Below are positions 16,968 through 25,319 of a stretch of DNA of 64,000 nt, piece by piece. The notes beneath the pieces are model-generated. The model did not search any database, was not told where the DNA came from, and saw only the letters and a program-made list of their open reading frames with translations. Position 1 is the first letter of the stretch; each line of letters begins with the position of its first letter. The stretch is taken from the NCBI RefSeq assembly GCF_001514265.1, contig NZ_KQ948991.1, positions 62,001 to 126,000 of the forward strand. The letters run 5' to 3'. This DNA is from Streptomyces resistomycificus (GTDB taxonomy: Bacteria; Actinomycetota; Actinomycetes; Streptomycetales; Streptomycetaceae). Both the position numbers and the translations under genes were made by a program.

Positions 16968-18251
16968 GTGGCCCAGGACACCGAGCAGCAGGCACCCGCC
17001 GCCCCGGCGACCCCGGCGCGCGTCCTCCTGCCGTTGATCCTCCCCGCTCTCGTGGTGGGTGTGGGTGCGAGCCTGATCTTCGTCGGGGTGAGTGCGGCGG
17101 CCGAGGAGCTCCAGGACGTGTTGTGGCGGAATCTGCCGGACGCCCTCGGGGTCGGCAGGTACTCCGTCCTGTGGATGCTCGTCATGCTCACCGCGACCGG
17201 CGTGGCGGTCGGGCTGGTGGTGTGGAAGGTGCCCGGGCACGCCGGGCCCGACCCGGCCACCACCGGGTTGGACGCTCCCGTGCTGCCGCCCGCCGTGCTG
17301 CCGGGGCTCGTGCTGGCGACGGGGCTGATGCTCGCGGGCGGGCCGAGCCTCGGGCCCGAGAACCCGATCATCGCCGTCAACGTGGGACTCGCCTTCTGGC
17401 TGGGCAGCCGGGTGCTCCCCCGGGCGCCGGGCCGCCTGTGGCCGATGCTGGCGGAGGCGGCGACCATCGGTGCTCTGTTCGGCACGCCGGTGGCGGCGGC
17501 GCTGGTCATCTCCGAGGCGCTGGCGGGCAAGCAGCTGAAGGGGGCGCTGTGGGACAACGTCTTCGCCCCGCTGGTCGCCGCGGCGGCCGGCGCCCTGACC
17601 ACCACTCTGGTGGCACATCCGACCTTCGACCTTCATCTGCCTGTCCCGGGGCGGCCTGGTTGGGGCGATCTGCTGGCCGCCCTGGTGATCGCGTCGCTCG
17701 CCGCGCTGCTGGGCATGGCCGCCGTGTACGCCTTCCCGTACGTCCACGGCGCCTTCGCCCGGCTCCGGCACCCGATGCTCGTGCTCCCGGCCGGCGGGCT
17801 CGTGCTGGGTCTGCTGGCGGCCCTGGGGGGCCAGCTGACGCTCTTCAAGGGGCTGGACGAGATCGGCGAGCTGGCAAGCGACCCCGAGGGCTGGTCGGCG
17901 GGGCAGTTCGCGACGATGACGGTGGTGAAGCTGGCCGCGCTGCTCGTCGCCGCGTCCTGCGGTTTCCGGGGCGGGCGGATCTTCCCGGCCGTGTTCGTCG
18001 GCACCGCCTTCGGCCTCGGCGCCCATGCCCTGGTGCCCGCCGTCCATCCATCGGTCGGGGTCGCCGCGGGTGTGCTCGGGATGCTGCTCGCCATCACCCG
18101 GCAGGGCTGGGTGAGCCTGTTCACCGCCGCCGTGCTGGTGGCCTCTCCCGTGATCCTGGCCCTGCTCTGCATCGCCTCCCTGCCTGCCTGGCTGCTGGTG
18201 ACGGGGCGGCCTCAGATGCAGCTGCGCAAGGACGGAAGCCCGGTCGTCTGA
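16968..18251 (+). CDS. ClC-type chloride channel/transporter
   Basis: A 427-residue polytopic membrane protein of the voltage-gated chloride channel superfamily. Ion-path motifs are recognisable: GPSLGPENPII (counterpart of the G-R-E-G-P region, here with G-P-E-N-P), the helix with AATIGALFGTPVAAALVISE, and GFRGGRIFPAVFVGTAFG (counterpart of the G-x-F-x-P filter region). At least ten hydrophobic segments are visible. The GTG at 16968 seems the best start (VAQDTEQQ then TM1). No ribosome site is obvious, so a leaderless message or the TTG at 16947 is possible. In related streptomycetes such a gene adjoins glutamate decarboxylase, and here that neighbour survives only as a remnant. Confidence 0.87.
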   Translation: MAQDTEQQAPAAPATPARVLLPLILPALVVGVGASLIFVGVSAAAEELQDVLWRNLPDALGVGRYSVLWMLVMLTATGVAVGLVVWKVPGHAGPDPATTGLDAPVLPPAVLPGLVLATGLMLAGGPSLGPENPIIAVNVGLAFWLGSRVLPRAPGRLWPMLAEAATIGALFGTPVAAALVISEALAGKQLKGALWDNVFAPLVAAAAGALTTTLVAHPTFDLHLPVPGRPGWGDLLAALVIASLAALLGMAAVYAFPYVHGAFARLRHPMLVLPAGGLVLGLLAALGGQLTLFKGLDEIGELASDPEGWSAGQFATMTVVKLAALLVAASCGFRGGRIFPAVFVGTAFGLGAHALVPAVHPSVGVAAGVLGMLLAITRQGWVSLFTAAVLVASPVILALLCIASLPAWLLVTGRPQMQLRKDGSPVV

Positions 18252-18281
18252 AACCCGCAGACCCGGTGCGGAGAACGGCCC

Positions 18282-18532
18282 ATGCCACTCCACGAAGGTC
18301 GGGCGAAGCCCGACGAGCGCCCTCTGTCCGTCAGCCCCTTCTACGGCGAGACGAACCCGGTCGGCGGTATGACCGAGGTCCGCCCAAGCCCGGTCTCCCG
18401 GACACCGCCCTGCCTCCCACCCTCGCCGGCCTGTTCGTGGAGGACCCGAACCGTCTGCTGCCCGAACTGCGCAGGCAGTCCCGTCCGTCGACCCGGACAA
18501 GCAAGGTGGCGGTGGCCGGGTTCCACCACTGA
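18282..18532 (+). pseudogene. Remnant of a glutamate decarboxylase gene (internal deletion plus frameshift)
   Basis: The first 30 or so codons (MPLHEGRAKPDERPLS, then PFYGETNPVGGMTE) match the N-terminus typical of actinobacterial glutamate decarboxylases. After about 18385 the match shifts frame (PPKPGLPDTALPPT corresponds to the next GAD segment). It then jumps at once to what looks like a C-terminus (GLFVEDPNRLLPELRRQ ... GFHH, stop at 18530-18532). A full GAD is about 470 residues, so roughly 400 codons including the PLP-lysine domain are gone. It lies 30 bp after the ClC gene on the same strand. The N-terminal match is recalled from family knowledge, and the C-terminal assignment is weaker. 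Confidence 0.7.
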
Positions 18533-18558
18533 GGGGCCGGAGGCCCGGTCTGCCCGTG

Positions 18559-19830
18559 TCAGCTCGCGCCACCCAGGTCGAACGACGTCCCGTGGACTCC
18601 GTCGGCGGATATGCGATAACTCCCGGCGCCCTGACTGTCCCCCCAGAGATAGCCGAGCGGTGTGACGGTGACCGAGCCGGCCGGTCCTCGGCCGCCCTCG
18701 GCCCTGGCGAACGTACGACCGCCGTCGGTGCTGTGCCAGGTGCCGGCCTCACCGCGGATCGCGACCGTGCCGTCTGCGGCGGCGAGCGGGACGCCGAGCA
18801 GCGAGCGGGGTTCCACCCCCTTCCGGTGCCGCCAGACCCGCTCCCAGGTGTGGCCGCCGTCGGTGCTGCGGTGCAGGGCGAGCAGGCCGTTCTTCACGTC
18901 GTCCTCGGCCGGAAGCCGGCCCGGCTCGGCCGCGTACAGCGTGTTCGTCCCCGGCACGGCGACCACGCTGGTGCCCCGGCCGTACTGGACGTGTTTCCCG
19001 GCCGAGGCCAGTCGGGCGAGCCGCCAGCTGCGACCGCGGTCCTCGCTGACGGCGAGGGCGGGCCGGCCGGAGTCGGGGTCGCGGCCGGAGGCGAAGAGGA
19101 GACTGCCCGCGGACTCGTCGGCCCGCTTCCCGGCAGGCTCTCCTGCCGCCCTGGCCGCGTGCTCCCCCAGGATCTCCCCCGCCGGACCGACCTGTCCCTT
19201 CAGCCGCGGCTGGGTGGAAAGGATCCGGTACTCGCCCGTGTCCGGCAGGATCGCGGCCAGACGGGAGCGCTCGCAGCCGTTCCCCTCCGGGTCCGTGCGC
19301 AGGCAGTGCTCGACCAGGGCCCCGCCCTCGGGCACCACCGACGTCACCCCCACGGGCTCGCTGGAGCCCTTGCGCCAACTGCGGCCACCGTCGCCGGTGA
19401 ACCAGGTGGATTCCGGCGGCGGCCAGGTGCCCGTGGTGATGAGCGCCCGGCCCGACCCCAGGACGACCAGGCCCGCCGTGATGCCGAGGCCTCCGGTGAC
19501 GTCGGGCAGCGGGGAACGCCCGAGGCGCCAGGCGTCGGCACCTCGGTCCAGCACGGCGACTCGCTGCCGGCACCGCGATGTCCCGCACTCGGCGAGCAGG
19601 GCGAATCCGCTGCCGTCCGCCGCGAAGCCGATGCCGGACACGAAACCGGGGAGATCCGGAGCCGACGGAATGCGAGGCGGCCCGGTGGCACGCGCGGCTC
19701 CCTCTTCAGCCGCACTCTCGCCTCTCCCCTTACCCGCACGCGTGTCCGCACCCGCGTCCACGCATCCCGTCGCCAACGCCAGCACGCCGAGCACGGCGGC
19801 CACCACCGCCCTGCCCCTGAGCCACCTCAT
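18559..19830 (-). CDS. Secreted lipoprotein with Asp-box (BNR) repeats, sialidase-like beta-propeller
   Basis: The 423-residue product begins with a lipoprotein signal (MRWLRGRAVVAAVLGVLALATGC; lipobox LATGC, cysteine 23). At least four Asp-box motifs of the type S/D-x-D-x-G-x-x-W/F are visible (TGDGGRSWRKG, SEDRGRSWRLA, STDGGHTWERV, STDGGRTFARA), as in BNR/sialidase propellers. Such proteins can be glycoside-binding or photosystem-assembly-like propellers. No catalytic sialidase Arg triad was confirmed, so enzymatic activity is not claimed. The ATG at 19830 is preceded by a run of nine G on the coding strand (19834-19842) where the ribosome site should be. Open frame to 20028 is discounted because the signal peptide begins at 19830. 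Confidence 0.8.
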   Translation of the reverse strand: MRWLRGRAVVAAVLGVLALATGCVDAGADTRAGKGRGESAAEEGAARATGPPRIPSAPDLPGFVSGIGFAADGSGFALLAECGTSRCRQRVAVLDRGADAWRLGRSPLPDVTGGLGITAGLVVLGSGRALITTGTWPPPESTWFTGDGGRSWRKGSSEPVGVTSVVPEGGALVEHCLRTDPEGNGCERSRLAAILPDTGEYRILSTQPRLKGQVGPAGEILGEHAARAAGEPAGKRADESAGSLLFASGRDPDSGRPALAVSEDRGRSWRLARLASAGKHVQYGRGTSVVAVPGTNTLYAAEPGRLPAEDDVKNGLLALHRSTDGGHTWERVWRHRKGVEPRSLLGVPLAAADGTVAIRGEAGTWHSTDGGRTFARAEGGRGPAGSVTVTPLGYLWGDSQGAGSYRISADGVHGTSFDLGGAS

Positions 19831-20037
19831 GAGCCCCCCCCCGATCCGCCGGATCCGCCCGGCCCGCGATGCACTGTCATTTCTGGTACACCGCTCACCG
19901 CCTCCGGGTTCCCACTCCCCCGCGACGACTTTTCCGGCCGCGCACCCGGCCGGAGTACTCGGTCCCCACCCAACCGCCCGACGCACCGCCGGCGCCCGAG
20001 GGACCGGGGCCCCGGGCGCCGCGCCCACCGCCCCGCG

Positions 20038-20856
20038 CTACTTGCTCAAGCCCCCGAACCTCCGCACCGCCAGCGGAAAGAACACCCCCACCAGCACCAG
20101 CGGCCACACCACGGCCGCCCACACGTGCCCCGACTCGCCGCCCGGCGCCCCGAACAGCTCGCGTGCCGCCGTCGCCGTGTGGGACATCGGGTTCCACTCG
20201 ACCACCGTGCCCAGCCAGCCCGGCATCGAGTCAGGGGTCGCCAGCGCGTTGGAGAGGAAGCCGACCGGCCAGACCAGGATCTGCACGGCCTGCACCAGCT
20301 CCGGTTTGCCGGCCACCATCGCCAGGTAGATGCCGATCCACAGCATCGCGAAACGGAACAGCAGGAGCAGACCGACGGCTCCGAGGAAGCCGGGGACCCC
20401 GCCCTGCGCCCGCCAGCCGATCGCGTACCCGACGCCGATCATCACCGCCAGGCTCAGCGCCGACTGGAGCATGTCGGCGGCCGAACGACCGACCAGCACA
20501 GCCCCGTTGGACATCGGCATGGACCTGAAGCGGTCGATGACCCCCTTGTTGAGGTCCTGCGTGACGGCGAGCATCGTGCCCTCCAGGCCGAAGGCCATGG
20601 TGAGCGCGAGCATGCCGGGGACCAGGTAGTCGACGTAACTCCCCTCGACCCCACGCCCGCCGCCGATGAGGTAGCCGAACATCAGCAGCAGCATCACGGG
20701 AAAGACCAGGTTGACCACGACCTGCACCGGCTGCCGTACCCAGTGGGCGAGTTCACGGCGTGTCATCGTCCACGAGTCGGTCAGCGCGTACGCGCGCGTG
20801 GCGTACCGCTTCGGGCTTCCCGCCCCTCCGGCGTACGTGCTCGTGCTCGTGCTCAT
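20038..20856 (-). CDS. ABC-2 type transporter permease (drug exporter DrrB-like)
   Basis: A 272-residue membrane subunit of an ABC-2 exporter. It shows an N-terminal cytoplasmic stretch, six hydrophobic helices, and the DrrB-like stretches [60 protein letters not shown], and the terminal P-x-W-L-x-x-x-x-x-x-N-P segment ([25 protein letters not shown]). The ATG at 20856 overlaps the stop of the ATPase gene (ATGA), so the two are co-translated. Substrate is unknown; family members export antibiotics or lipids. Confidence 0.9.
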   Translation of the reverse strand: MSTSTSTYAGGAGSPKRYATRAYALTDSWTMTRRELAHWVRQPVQVVVNLVFPVMLLLMFGYLIGGGRGVEGSYVDYLVPGMLALTMAFGLEGTMLAVTQDLNKGVIDRFRSMPMSNGAVLVGRSAADMLQSALSLAVMIGVGYAIGWRAQGGVPGFLGAVGLLLLFRFAMLWIGIYLAMVAGKPELVQAVQILVWPVGFLSNALATPDSMPGWLGTVVEWNPMSHTATAARELFGAPGGESGHVWAAVVWPLVLVGVFFPLAVRRFGGLSK

Positions 20857-21824
20857 GCGGCCTCCTTCACTCGTTGGTCGCCGGTGAGGTGCAGGAACAC
20901 CTCGTCCAGCGTCGGGCGGCGCAGGGCCACGTCCTCCGCCTCGATGCCGGCCTCCTCCAGGGCGCGTACGACACCGGAGAGCGCTGTCATGCGGTCGGCG
21001 ACGGGGGCGCTGAGCAGCCGACGGTCGGCGTCGACGGTCACTCCGGGTCCGACGAACGGCAAGAGGGCCACTGCCGCGCCCAGTTGGCCCGCGTCCCGCA
21101 GGACCACGTCGATACGGTCGCCGCCGGTGGCCGCCTTCAGTTCGTCCGCCGTGCCGTCCGCGATGACCCGGCCCCGGTCGACGACCGAGATGCGGTCGGC
21201 GAGCTGGTCGGCCTCTTCGAGGTACTGAGTGGTCAGCAGGACCGTCGTACCGCCGCCGACCAGGGAGCGGACCGCGGCCCACACTTCCGCGCGGCCGCGC
21301 GGGTCGAGGCCGGTGGTGGGTTCGTCCAGGAAGAGGACCTCCGGTTCGGTGATGAGGGAGGCCGCCAGGTCGAGGCGGCGCCGCATGCCGCCGCTGTAGG
21401 CGCGCACGGGCTTGCGGCCGGTGTCCTCGAGGCCGAAGCGGTCCAGGAGTTCGCCGGCACGCACGCGCGCGTGCCGGGCACCCAGGTGGTACAGACGGCC
21501 GAACATCTCCAGGTTCTGGACGCCGGACAGCTCCTCGTCGAGAGCCGCGTGCTGCCCGAGCAGGCCGATGCGGAAGCGGACCTCCTGGGGCCTGGTCACG
21601 AGGTCGTGCCCCGCCACCTCGATCCGGCCCGCGTCCGGCCGCAGCAGGGTGGACAGAATCCGGACCAGGGTCGTCTTGCCCGCGCCGTTGGGCCCGAGCA
21701 CACCGTGCACCGTGCCTCGCCCGACCAGTAGGTCAAGCCCGTCGAGTGCCTTCTTGTCGCCGTACTTCTTGTGCGCGCCTTCGACGGTGATCGCCGTGTC
21801 GGCCACTGCCATCCACTCCCTCAC
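20853..21824 (-). CDS. ABC transporter ATP-binding protein (DrrA-like)
   Basis: A 323-residue nucleotide-binding subunit: Walker [15 protein letters not shown] (about 45-58), Q-loop in [14 protein letters not shown], signature [12 protein letters not shown], Walker [15 protein letters not shown]-loop and H-switch (TTQYLEEAD, where His is replaced by Gln as in many DrrA proteins). The C-terminal 100 residues form the DUF4162-type regulatory tail common in drug exporters. The GTG at 21824 or ATG at 21812 could start it; neither has a clean ribosome site, and the promoter 21854-21882 implies a short leader. Confidence 0.92.
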   Translation of the reverse strand: MREWMAVADTAITVEGAHKKYGDKKALDGLDLLVGRGTVHGVLGPNGAGKTTLVRILSTLLRPDAGRIEVAGHDLVTRPQEVRFRIGLLGQHAALDEELSGVQNLEMFGRLYHLGARHARVRAGELLDRFGLEDTGRKPVRAYSGGMRRRLDLAASLITEPEVLFLDEPTTGLDPRGRAEVWAAVRSLVGGGTTVLLTTQYLEEADQLADRISVVDRGRVIADGTADELKAATGGDRIDVVLRDAGQLGAAVALLPFVGPGVTVDADRRLLSAPVADRMTALSGVVRALEEAGIEAEDVALRRPTLDEVFLHLTGDQRVKEAA

Positions 21825-21830
21825 CCTTAC

Positions 21831-21891
21831 TAGTCAAGCTTGACTACCCACTCAAGGTAACCCGCGAACTCTGCTTGGTCAAACTTGATTA
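21831..21891 (-). promoter_or_regulatory. Promoter of the ABC exporter operon with two PadR-type operators
   Basis: On the minus strand TTGACC (21877-21882) and TACCTT (21854-21859) are 17 bp apart. A perfect 16-bp palindrome TAGTCAAGCTTGACTA lies at 21831-21846 around the expected start of transcription. A related imperfect palindrome (TGGTCAAACTTGATTA, 21876-21891) covers the -35. Centres are 45 bp apart. The adjacent PadR gene is the obvious candidate repressor. Confidence 0.7.
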
Positions 21892-21916
21892 GTTGGCCTT
21901 CCGGCCCTGGGCGCCT

Positions 21917-22558
21917 CTAGCGCGCGTCTCCCGGATGCCGCTCGTCCGTCGCGTACGGGTTGTCCTCGCCCTCCGCCAGGACGCCCACGAAGGGATCGCC
22001 CTCCCCGGCGAAGGTGTAGGCGCCGTCCTCGATGCGGGCGATCAGCCCCTGGGTCCACTCGGCCTCGGCGTCGGCCGTGTGGAGCCACAGGTTCATGATC
22101 TCGCCGATGTGCCCGAGCTGCTCGGGTCCGTTCTCGGGCACGTAGTGCTCGGTGACGGCGGAGCGCCACTCCTCGATGCGCCGGATCCGCTCCTTCAGGA
22201 GCGCCACGGCCTCGCCGCGCGGCAGGTCCACGATGAACCCGATGGCCGCCGACTTGACGTCCATCTTCTGGTCGTACGAGGTCAGCGACTCGCGCACCAG
22301 CCTGAGGTACTCCTCGGTGCCCGCCTCGGTGATCTCGTACTCGGTGCGGGGCGGACCGCCGGCCGTGGAGGGCGCGATCTCGTGCGCGTGCAGCAGCCCT
22401 TGCTTCGCCATCTGTTTCAGGGCGTGGTAGATCGAGCCGGGCTTGGAGTTGGACCACTCGTGCGCGCCCCAGTACTCCAGGTCGTTGCGCACCTGGTAGC
22501 CGTGGGCCCGCCCGTGCTGGCGCACCGCGCCCAGCACGAGGAGACGGATCGCTGACAT
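21917..22558 (-). CDS. PadR family transcriptional regulator
   Basis: A 213-residue regulator with the PadR N-terminal winged helix at 1-85. Landmarks are IRLLVLGAVRQHGRAHGYQV, then the recognition segment around KPGSIYHALKQMAKQGLL and the wing PPRTEYEITEAGTEEY. A Vir_C_2-like C-terminal helical domain for dimerisation follows (GFIVDLPRGEAVALLKERI). PadR proteins commonly repress neighbouring drug exporters and are released by ligands. It lies just upstream of the exporter promoter on the same strand, and the palindromes at 21831-21846 and 21876-21891 fit a dimeric PadR. The ATG at 22558 gives the exact family start. Confidence 0.92.
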   Translation of the reverse strand: MSAIRLLVLGAVRQHGRAHGYQVRNDLEYWGAHEWSNSKPGSIYHALKQMAKQGLLHAHEIAPSTAGGPPRTEYEITEAGTEEYLRLVRESLTSYDQKMDVKSAAIGFIVDLPRGEAVALLKERIRRIEEWRSAVTEHYVPENGPEQLGHIGEIMNLWLHTADAEAEWTQGLIARIEDGAYTFAGEGDPFVGVLAEGEDNPYATDERHPGDAR

Positions 22559-22582
22559 GGGGCCAGCGTAGGCCCCGCGTCC

Positions 22583-23131
22583 TCACCCCCAGTCCGAGCC
22601 CTGTTCCTTGGCGACCAGGGCGAAGGCGGTCGCGCCGTCCAGGGACTCGCGGATGATGTCGGCGTGGCCGGCGTGCCGGGCCGTCTCGCGGATCAGGTGC
22701 AGGACCAGCCAGCGCATGGAGACCGCCTCGTCGGACGGGAACCAGGGCTCGTCGGGCAGCGGGAAGGTGTCGTCGAGGCTCGGTACCGCGCGGACGAACG
22801 CCTCCGTCTCGGCGGCGACCTTCTCCCAGTACGCGAGCTGCTGCTCGACGCTCTCCCCGTCGACCAGGACGAAGCACTCGTGCCAGTTCGACTCGTTGCG
22901 CACCACCGCCGGCGGCTCGCCCTTGGCCCGGGCCACCCAGCCCTGCTCGACCTCGGCGACGTGCTTGAGGAGGCCGGCCAGGGTGAGCTCGCTGGCACTG
23001 GGCTTGGCCGCGGCCTGCTCGTCCGTCAGCCCGAGCAGCGCCCGTCGGATGCCGCCGCGCTGCTCGGCCAGGAAGGAGAGCAGTGCACCGCGCTCGTCGC
23101 CCTGCGCCTCGGCTCGCACGTGAGTGACCAT
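22583..23131 (-). CDS. DinB/DUF664 family protein
   Basis: A 182-residue four-helix protein of the DinB-like (DUF664, mycothiol-transferase-related) superfamily. Landmarks are LLSFLAEQRGGIRRALLGLTDEQA, the first metal-ligand His in LAGLLKHVAEVEQGW, and the C-terminal pair in SMRWLVLHLIRETARHAGHADIIRESLDG. Together these supply the three-His metal site. In actinobacteria such enzymes use mycothiol or other thiols, and the partner is unknown here. The start at 23131 (ATG) precedes the PadR gene by 24 bp. Confidence 0.87.
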   Translation of the reverse strand: MVTHVRAEAQGDERGALLSFLAEQRGGIRRALLGLTDEQAAAKPSASELTLAGLLKHVAEVEQGWVARAKGEPPAVVRNESNWHECFVLVDGESVEQQLAYWEKVAAETEAFVRAVPSLDDTFPLPDEPWFPSDEAVSMRWLVLHLIRETARHAGHADIIRESLDGATAFALVAKEQGSDWG

Positions 23132-23271
23132 GACCGGCTGCCTTTCGTCGGGACCGGGGCCTTCGAAGGCCTCCTGACACCGACAAAGCTACGGCCCCTT
23201 GCGGTCAGGTTCTGTCCGCAATCAAGCGGCGCCGGGGCGGCGATCGAGCCGCGTTCCGATCCGCGACCGGG

Positions 23272-23434
23272 CTGCGGTTGGAGGGCGGTGGGGAGCCGCG
23301 GCTGCAGGGCGGTGGGAGCCGCAGCTGCAGGGCAGTGGGGAACCGCAGCTGCAGGGCAGCGGGGAACCGCGGCTGCAGGGCAGCGGGGAACCGCGGCTGC
23401 AGGGCAGTGGGGAACCGCGGCTGCGGGCGGTGAG
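23272..23434. repeat. Tandem array of about 24-bp units
   Basis: About six units based on CTGCAGGGCAGCGGGGAACC with CGCGG or CGCAG at the end; the central four are exactly 24 bp and nearly identical. One unit is 23 bp, which breaks any reading frame, so the array is unlikely to be coding. Confidence 0.9.
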
Positions 23435-23439
23435 GGCCG

Positions 23440-23721
23440 TGACCGCGGAGCCGTGGGGCCGCCGCGGTCGCACGCTGGTCGACTCCCGCCCCGGGCGGCC
23501 TGACGGTCGTCTCCGCCCGCTCGGTCGCGGCGTTCCGCAAGCGGCTGGAACCGCCGCCCCGCCGCACGGCAGGCAGGCCGCTCCTGGTCCCCGGCCACCT
23601 GGCCCTGGTCGGCCTGGCTGCCTACGTCATCGCCGGAACGTCACCTGAGGCCGGCCCGGCCGCGAGAGCGACGAAGCCGGCGACGCGGGCCCACATGGCC
23701 CGGTCGCCGGCTCAGCCGTGA
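23440..23721 (+). pseudogene. Possible 3' fragment of a lost membrane-associated gene
   Basis: The + frame from 23440 to the TGA at 23719-23721 encodes a protein-like stretch without an initiation codon: GGLTVVSARSVAAFRKRL, then a hydrophobic segment LVPGHLALVGLAAYVIAGT and a short polar end. It looks like the C-terminus of a larger membrane-linked protein whose 5' part was lost or replaced by the tandem array. I do not recognise the family. It may also be chance coding in GC-rich DNA. Confidence 0.3.
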
Positions 23722-23746
23722 CTGTCCTGCTGATGGAACGCCGTAC

Positions 23747-25207
23747 TCAGAACGGGAAACCGCTCCGCCCGTGCTGCACCGAGATCCACTTCAGCGTGGT
23801 GAACGAGTCCGCCGAGGTGTCGCCGTTCAGGCGGCCGATGCCGGAGTGCTTCTCGCCTCCGAAGGGGACGAGCGGCTCGTCGTGGACGGTGCCGTCGTTC
23901 ACGTGGAACATGCCGGTGTCGATCTGCTTGGCGAACGCGACACCCCGCTCGATGTCTCCCGTGTGGACCGCGCCGCTCAGACCGTACGGCGTGTCGTTGA
24001 CGAGGCGTACGGCCTCCTCCTCGCCCTCGAAGGGGATGAGGAAGGCGATCGGGCCGAAGACCTCCTGCCGCAGCAGGGCGGAGTCGGCCGGGAGGCCGGT
24101 GAGGACCGACGGCTCGACCAGGTTGTCCCTCCTGGTGCCGTGCACCAGCGCCGTGGCGCCCTCGGCGAGCGCCTGCTCGACGACACCGGAAAGGGCGTCC
24201 GCCTGCGAGGAGTTGATGACCGGGCCGATGACGGTCTCGGGGTCGCGCGGGTCGCCGACCTTCAGGGTCCTGACCTTGGCGACGAACTTCTCGGTGAACT
24301 CGTCCGCGACCGAGCGGTCCACGAGGACACGGTTCGCGGCCATGCAGACCTGGCCCTGGTGGACGTACCGGCTGAAGACCGCCGCGTCGACCGCGTAGTC
24401 GATGTCCGCGTCGTCGAGGACCACCAGCGCGCTGTTGCCGCCGAGTTCGAGGACCGAGCGCTTGAAGTTGGCGGCGCAGACGGTGGCGACGTGACGGCCC
24501 ACCTTGTCGGATCCGGTGAAGGAGATGACCTTCGGGACCGGGTGCTCGATGAAGGCGTCGCCGATCTCCGCGATGTCCGTGATGACGACGTTGAGCAGAC
24601 CGCCCGGCAGCCCCGCGTCCTCGAAGATCTTGGCGACCAGGGAGCCGCCGACGATCGGCGTGTTCTGGTGCGGCTTGAGGACGACGGCGTTGCCGAGCGC
24701 GAGCGCGGGGGCGACCGACTTGATCGACAGCAGGAAGGGGAAGTTGAAGGGGCTGATCACACCCACGACACCGACCGGCACGCGGTAGAGGCGGTTCTCC
24801 TTGCCGTCGACCGGCGACGGCAGGATCCGGCCCTCGGGGCGCAGCGCCAGGTTGATCGACTCGCGCAGGAACTCCTTGGCGAGGTGGAGCTCGAAGGCGG
24901 CCTTCAGCCGGGTGCCGCCGAGCTCGGCGATGATCACGTCGGCGATCTCCTGCTCGCGTTCCTCGATCAGCCTGAGGGCCTTCTCGAAGACACCGCGGCG
25001 GGCGTACGCGTTGGTCGCGGCCCACGCCTTCTGGGCGCGGGCGGCCGCCTGGTACGCCTCGTCGACCTCGTCGACCGTGGCTATGGTGATCGACGCGAGC
25101 TTCTCGTCGTCGTACGGACTGAAGTCGATGATGTCCCAGGAGCCGGTGCCCGGGCGCCACTCACCGTCGATGTACTGCTGAGCCAGGTCGGTGAAGTACG
25201 ACGACAT
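23747..25207 (-). CDS. NAD(P)-dependent aldehyde dehydrogenase, benzaldehyde-dehydrogenase-like
   Basis: Oxidises an aldehyde to the acid. The 486-residue product has the ALDH core: PVGVVGVISPFNFPFLL, ALALGNAVVLKPHQNTPI (cofactor Lys), FTGSDKVGRHV, catalytic Glu in LELGGNSALVVLDDAD, catalytic Cys in YVHQGQVCMAANRVLV, and EVFGPIAFLIPF near the C-terminus. QGQVC is typical of the aromatic/vanillin-type subgroup, where GQxC is conserved. The ATG at 25207 (MSSYFTDLAQQYIDGEW) fits the family. It is monocistronic, flanked by the repeat region and by the XRE regulator. Confidence 0.92.
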   Translation of the reverse strand: MSSYFTDLAQQYIDGEWRPGTGSWDIIDFSPYDDEKLASITIATVDEVDEAYQAAARAQKAWAATNAYARRGVFEKALRLIEEREQEIADVIIAELGGTRLKAAFELHLAKEFLRESINLALRPEGRILPSPVDGKENRLYRVPVGVVGVISPFNFPFLLSIKSVAPALALGNAVVLKPHQNTPIVGGSLVAKIFEDAGLPGGLLNVVITDIAEIGDAFIEHPVPKVISFTGSDKVGRHVATVCAANFKRSVLELGGNSALVVLDDADIDYAVDAAVFSRYVHQGQVCMAANRVLVDRSVADEFTEKFVAKVRTLKVGDPRDPETVIGPVINSSQADALSGVVEQALAEGATALVHGTRRDNLVEPSVLTGLPADSALLRQEVFGPIAFLIPFEGEEEAVRLVNDTPYGLSGAVHTGDIERGVAFAKQIDTGMFHVNDGTVHDEPLVPFGGEKHSGIGRLNGDTSADSFTTLKWISVQHGRSGFPF

Positions 25208-25319
25208 GTGATCCCCAAATCGCTAGCAGACACACGATCAACGTCACGGTCTGATCACACGTCATCGTACTTGCGGAGCAAGCGAGTTGGGCACTGAGAG
25301 CAATCTTCTGGGGAGAACC

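Larger units (their letters stand above)
23132..23746. other. 615-bp stretch with tandem repeats and an orphan reading-frame fragment
   Basis: No intact gene is recognised between the DinB-like gene and the aldehyde dehydrogenase. It contains the 23-24 bp repeat array at 23272-23434 and, after it, an open + frame (23440-23721) that looks like a gene end. The PstI-type hexamer CTGCAG recurs with each repeat unit. Confidence 0.6.

Noticed and set aside
16857..18752. Upstream extension of the tipA frame to 885 codons
   Set aside because: The extension is antisense to the ClC gene. TipAL homologues begin at MSYSVGQVAGF, and a ribosome site lies before GTG 16856.
18556..21228. An 890-codon + frame over the lipoprotein and ABC genes
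   Set aside because: Antisense to three well-supported genes, with no domain-like sequence and a Pro/Arg/Ser-dominated composition.
23199..23648. A 149-codon + frame encoding LQGSGEPR-type repeats
   Set aside because: It is produced by the 24-bp array. One 23-bp unit would break the frame in a true gene, and there is no plausible start or family.
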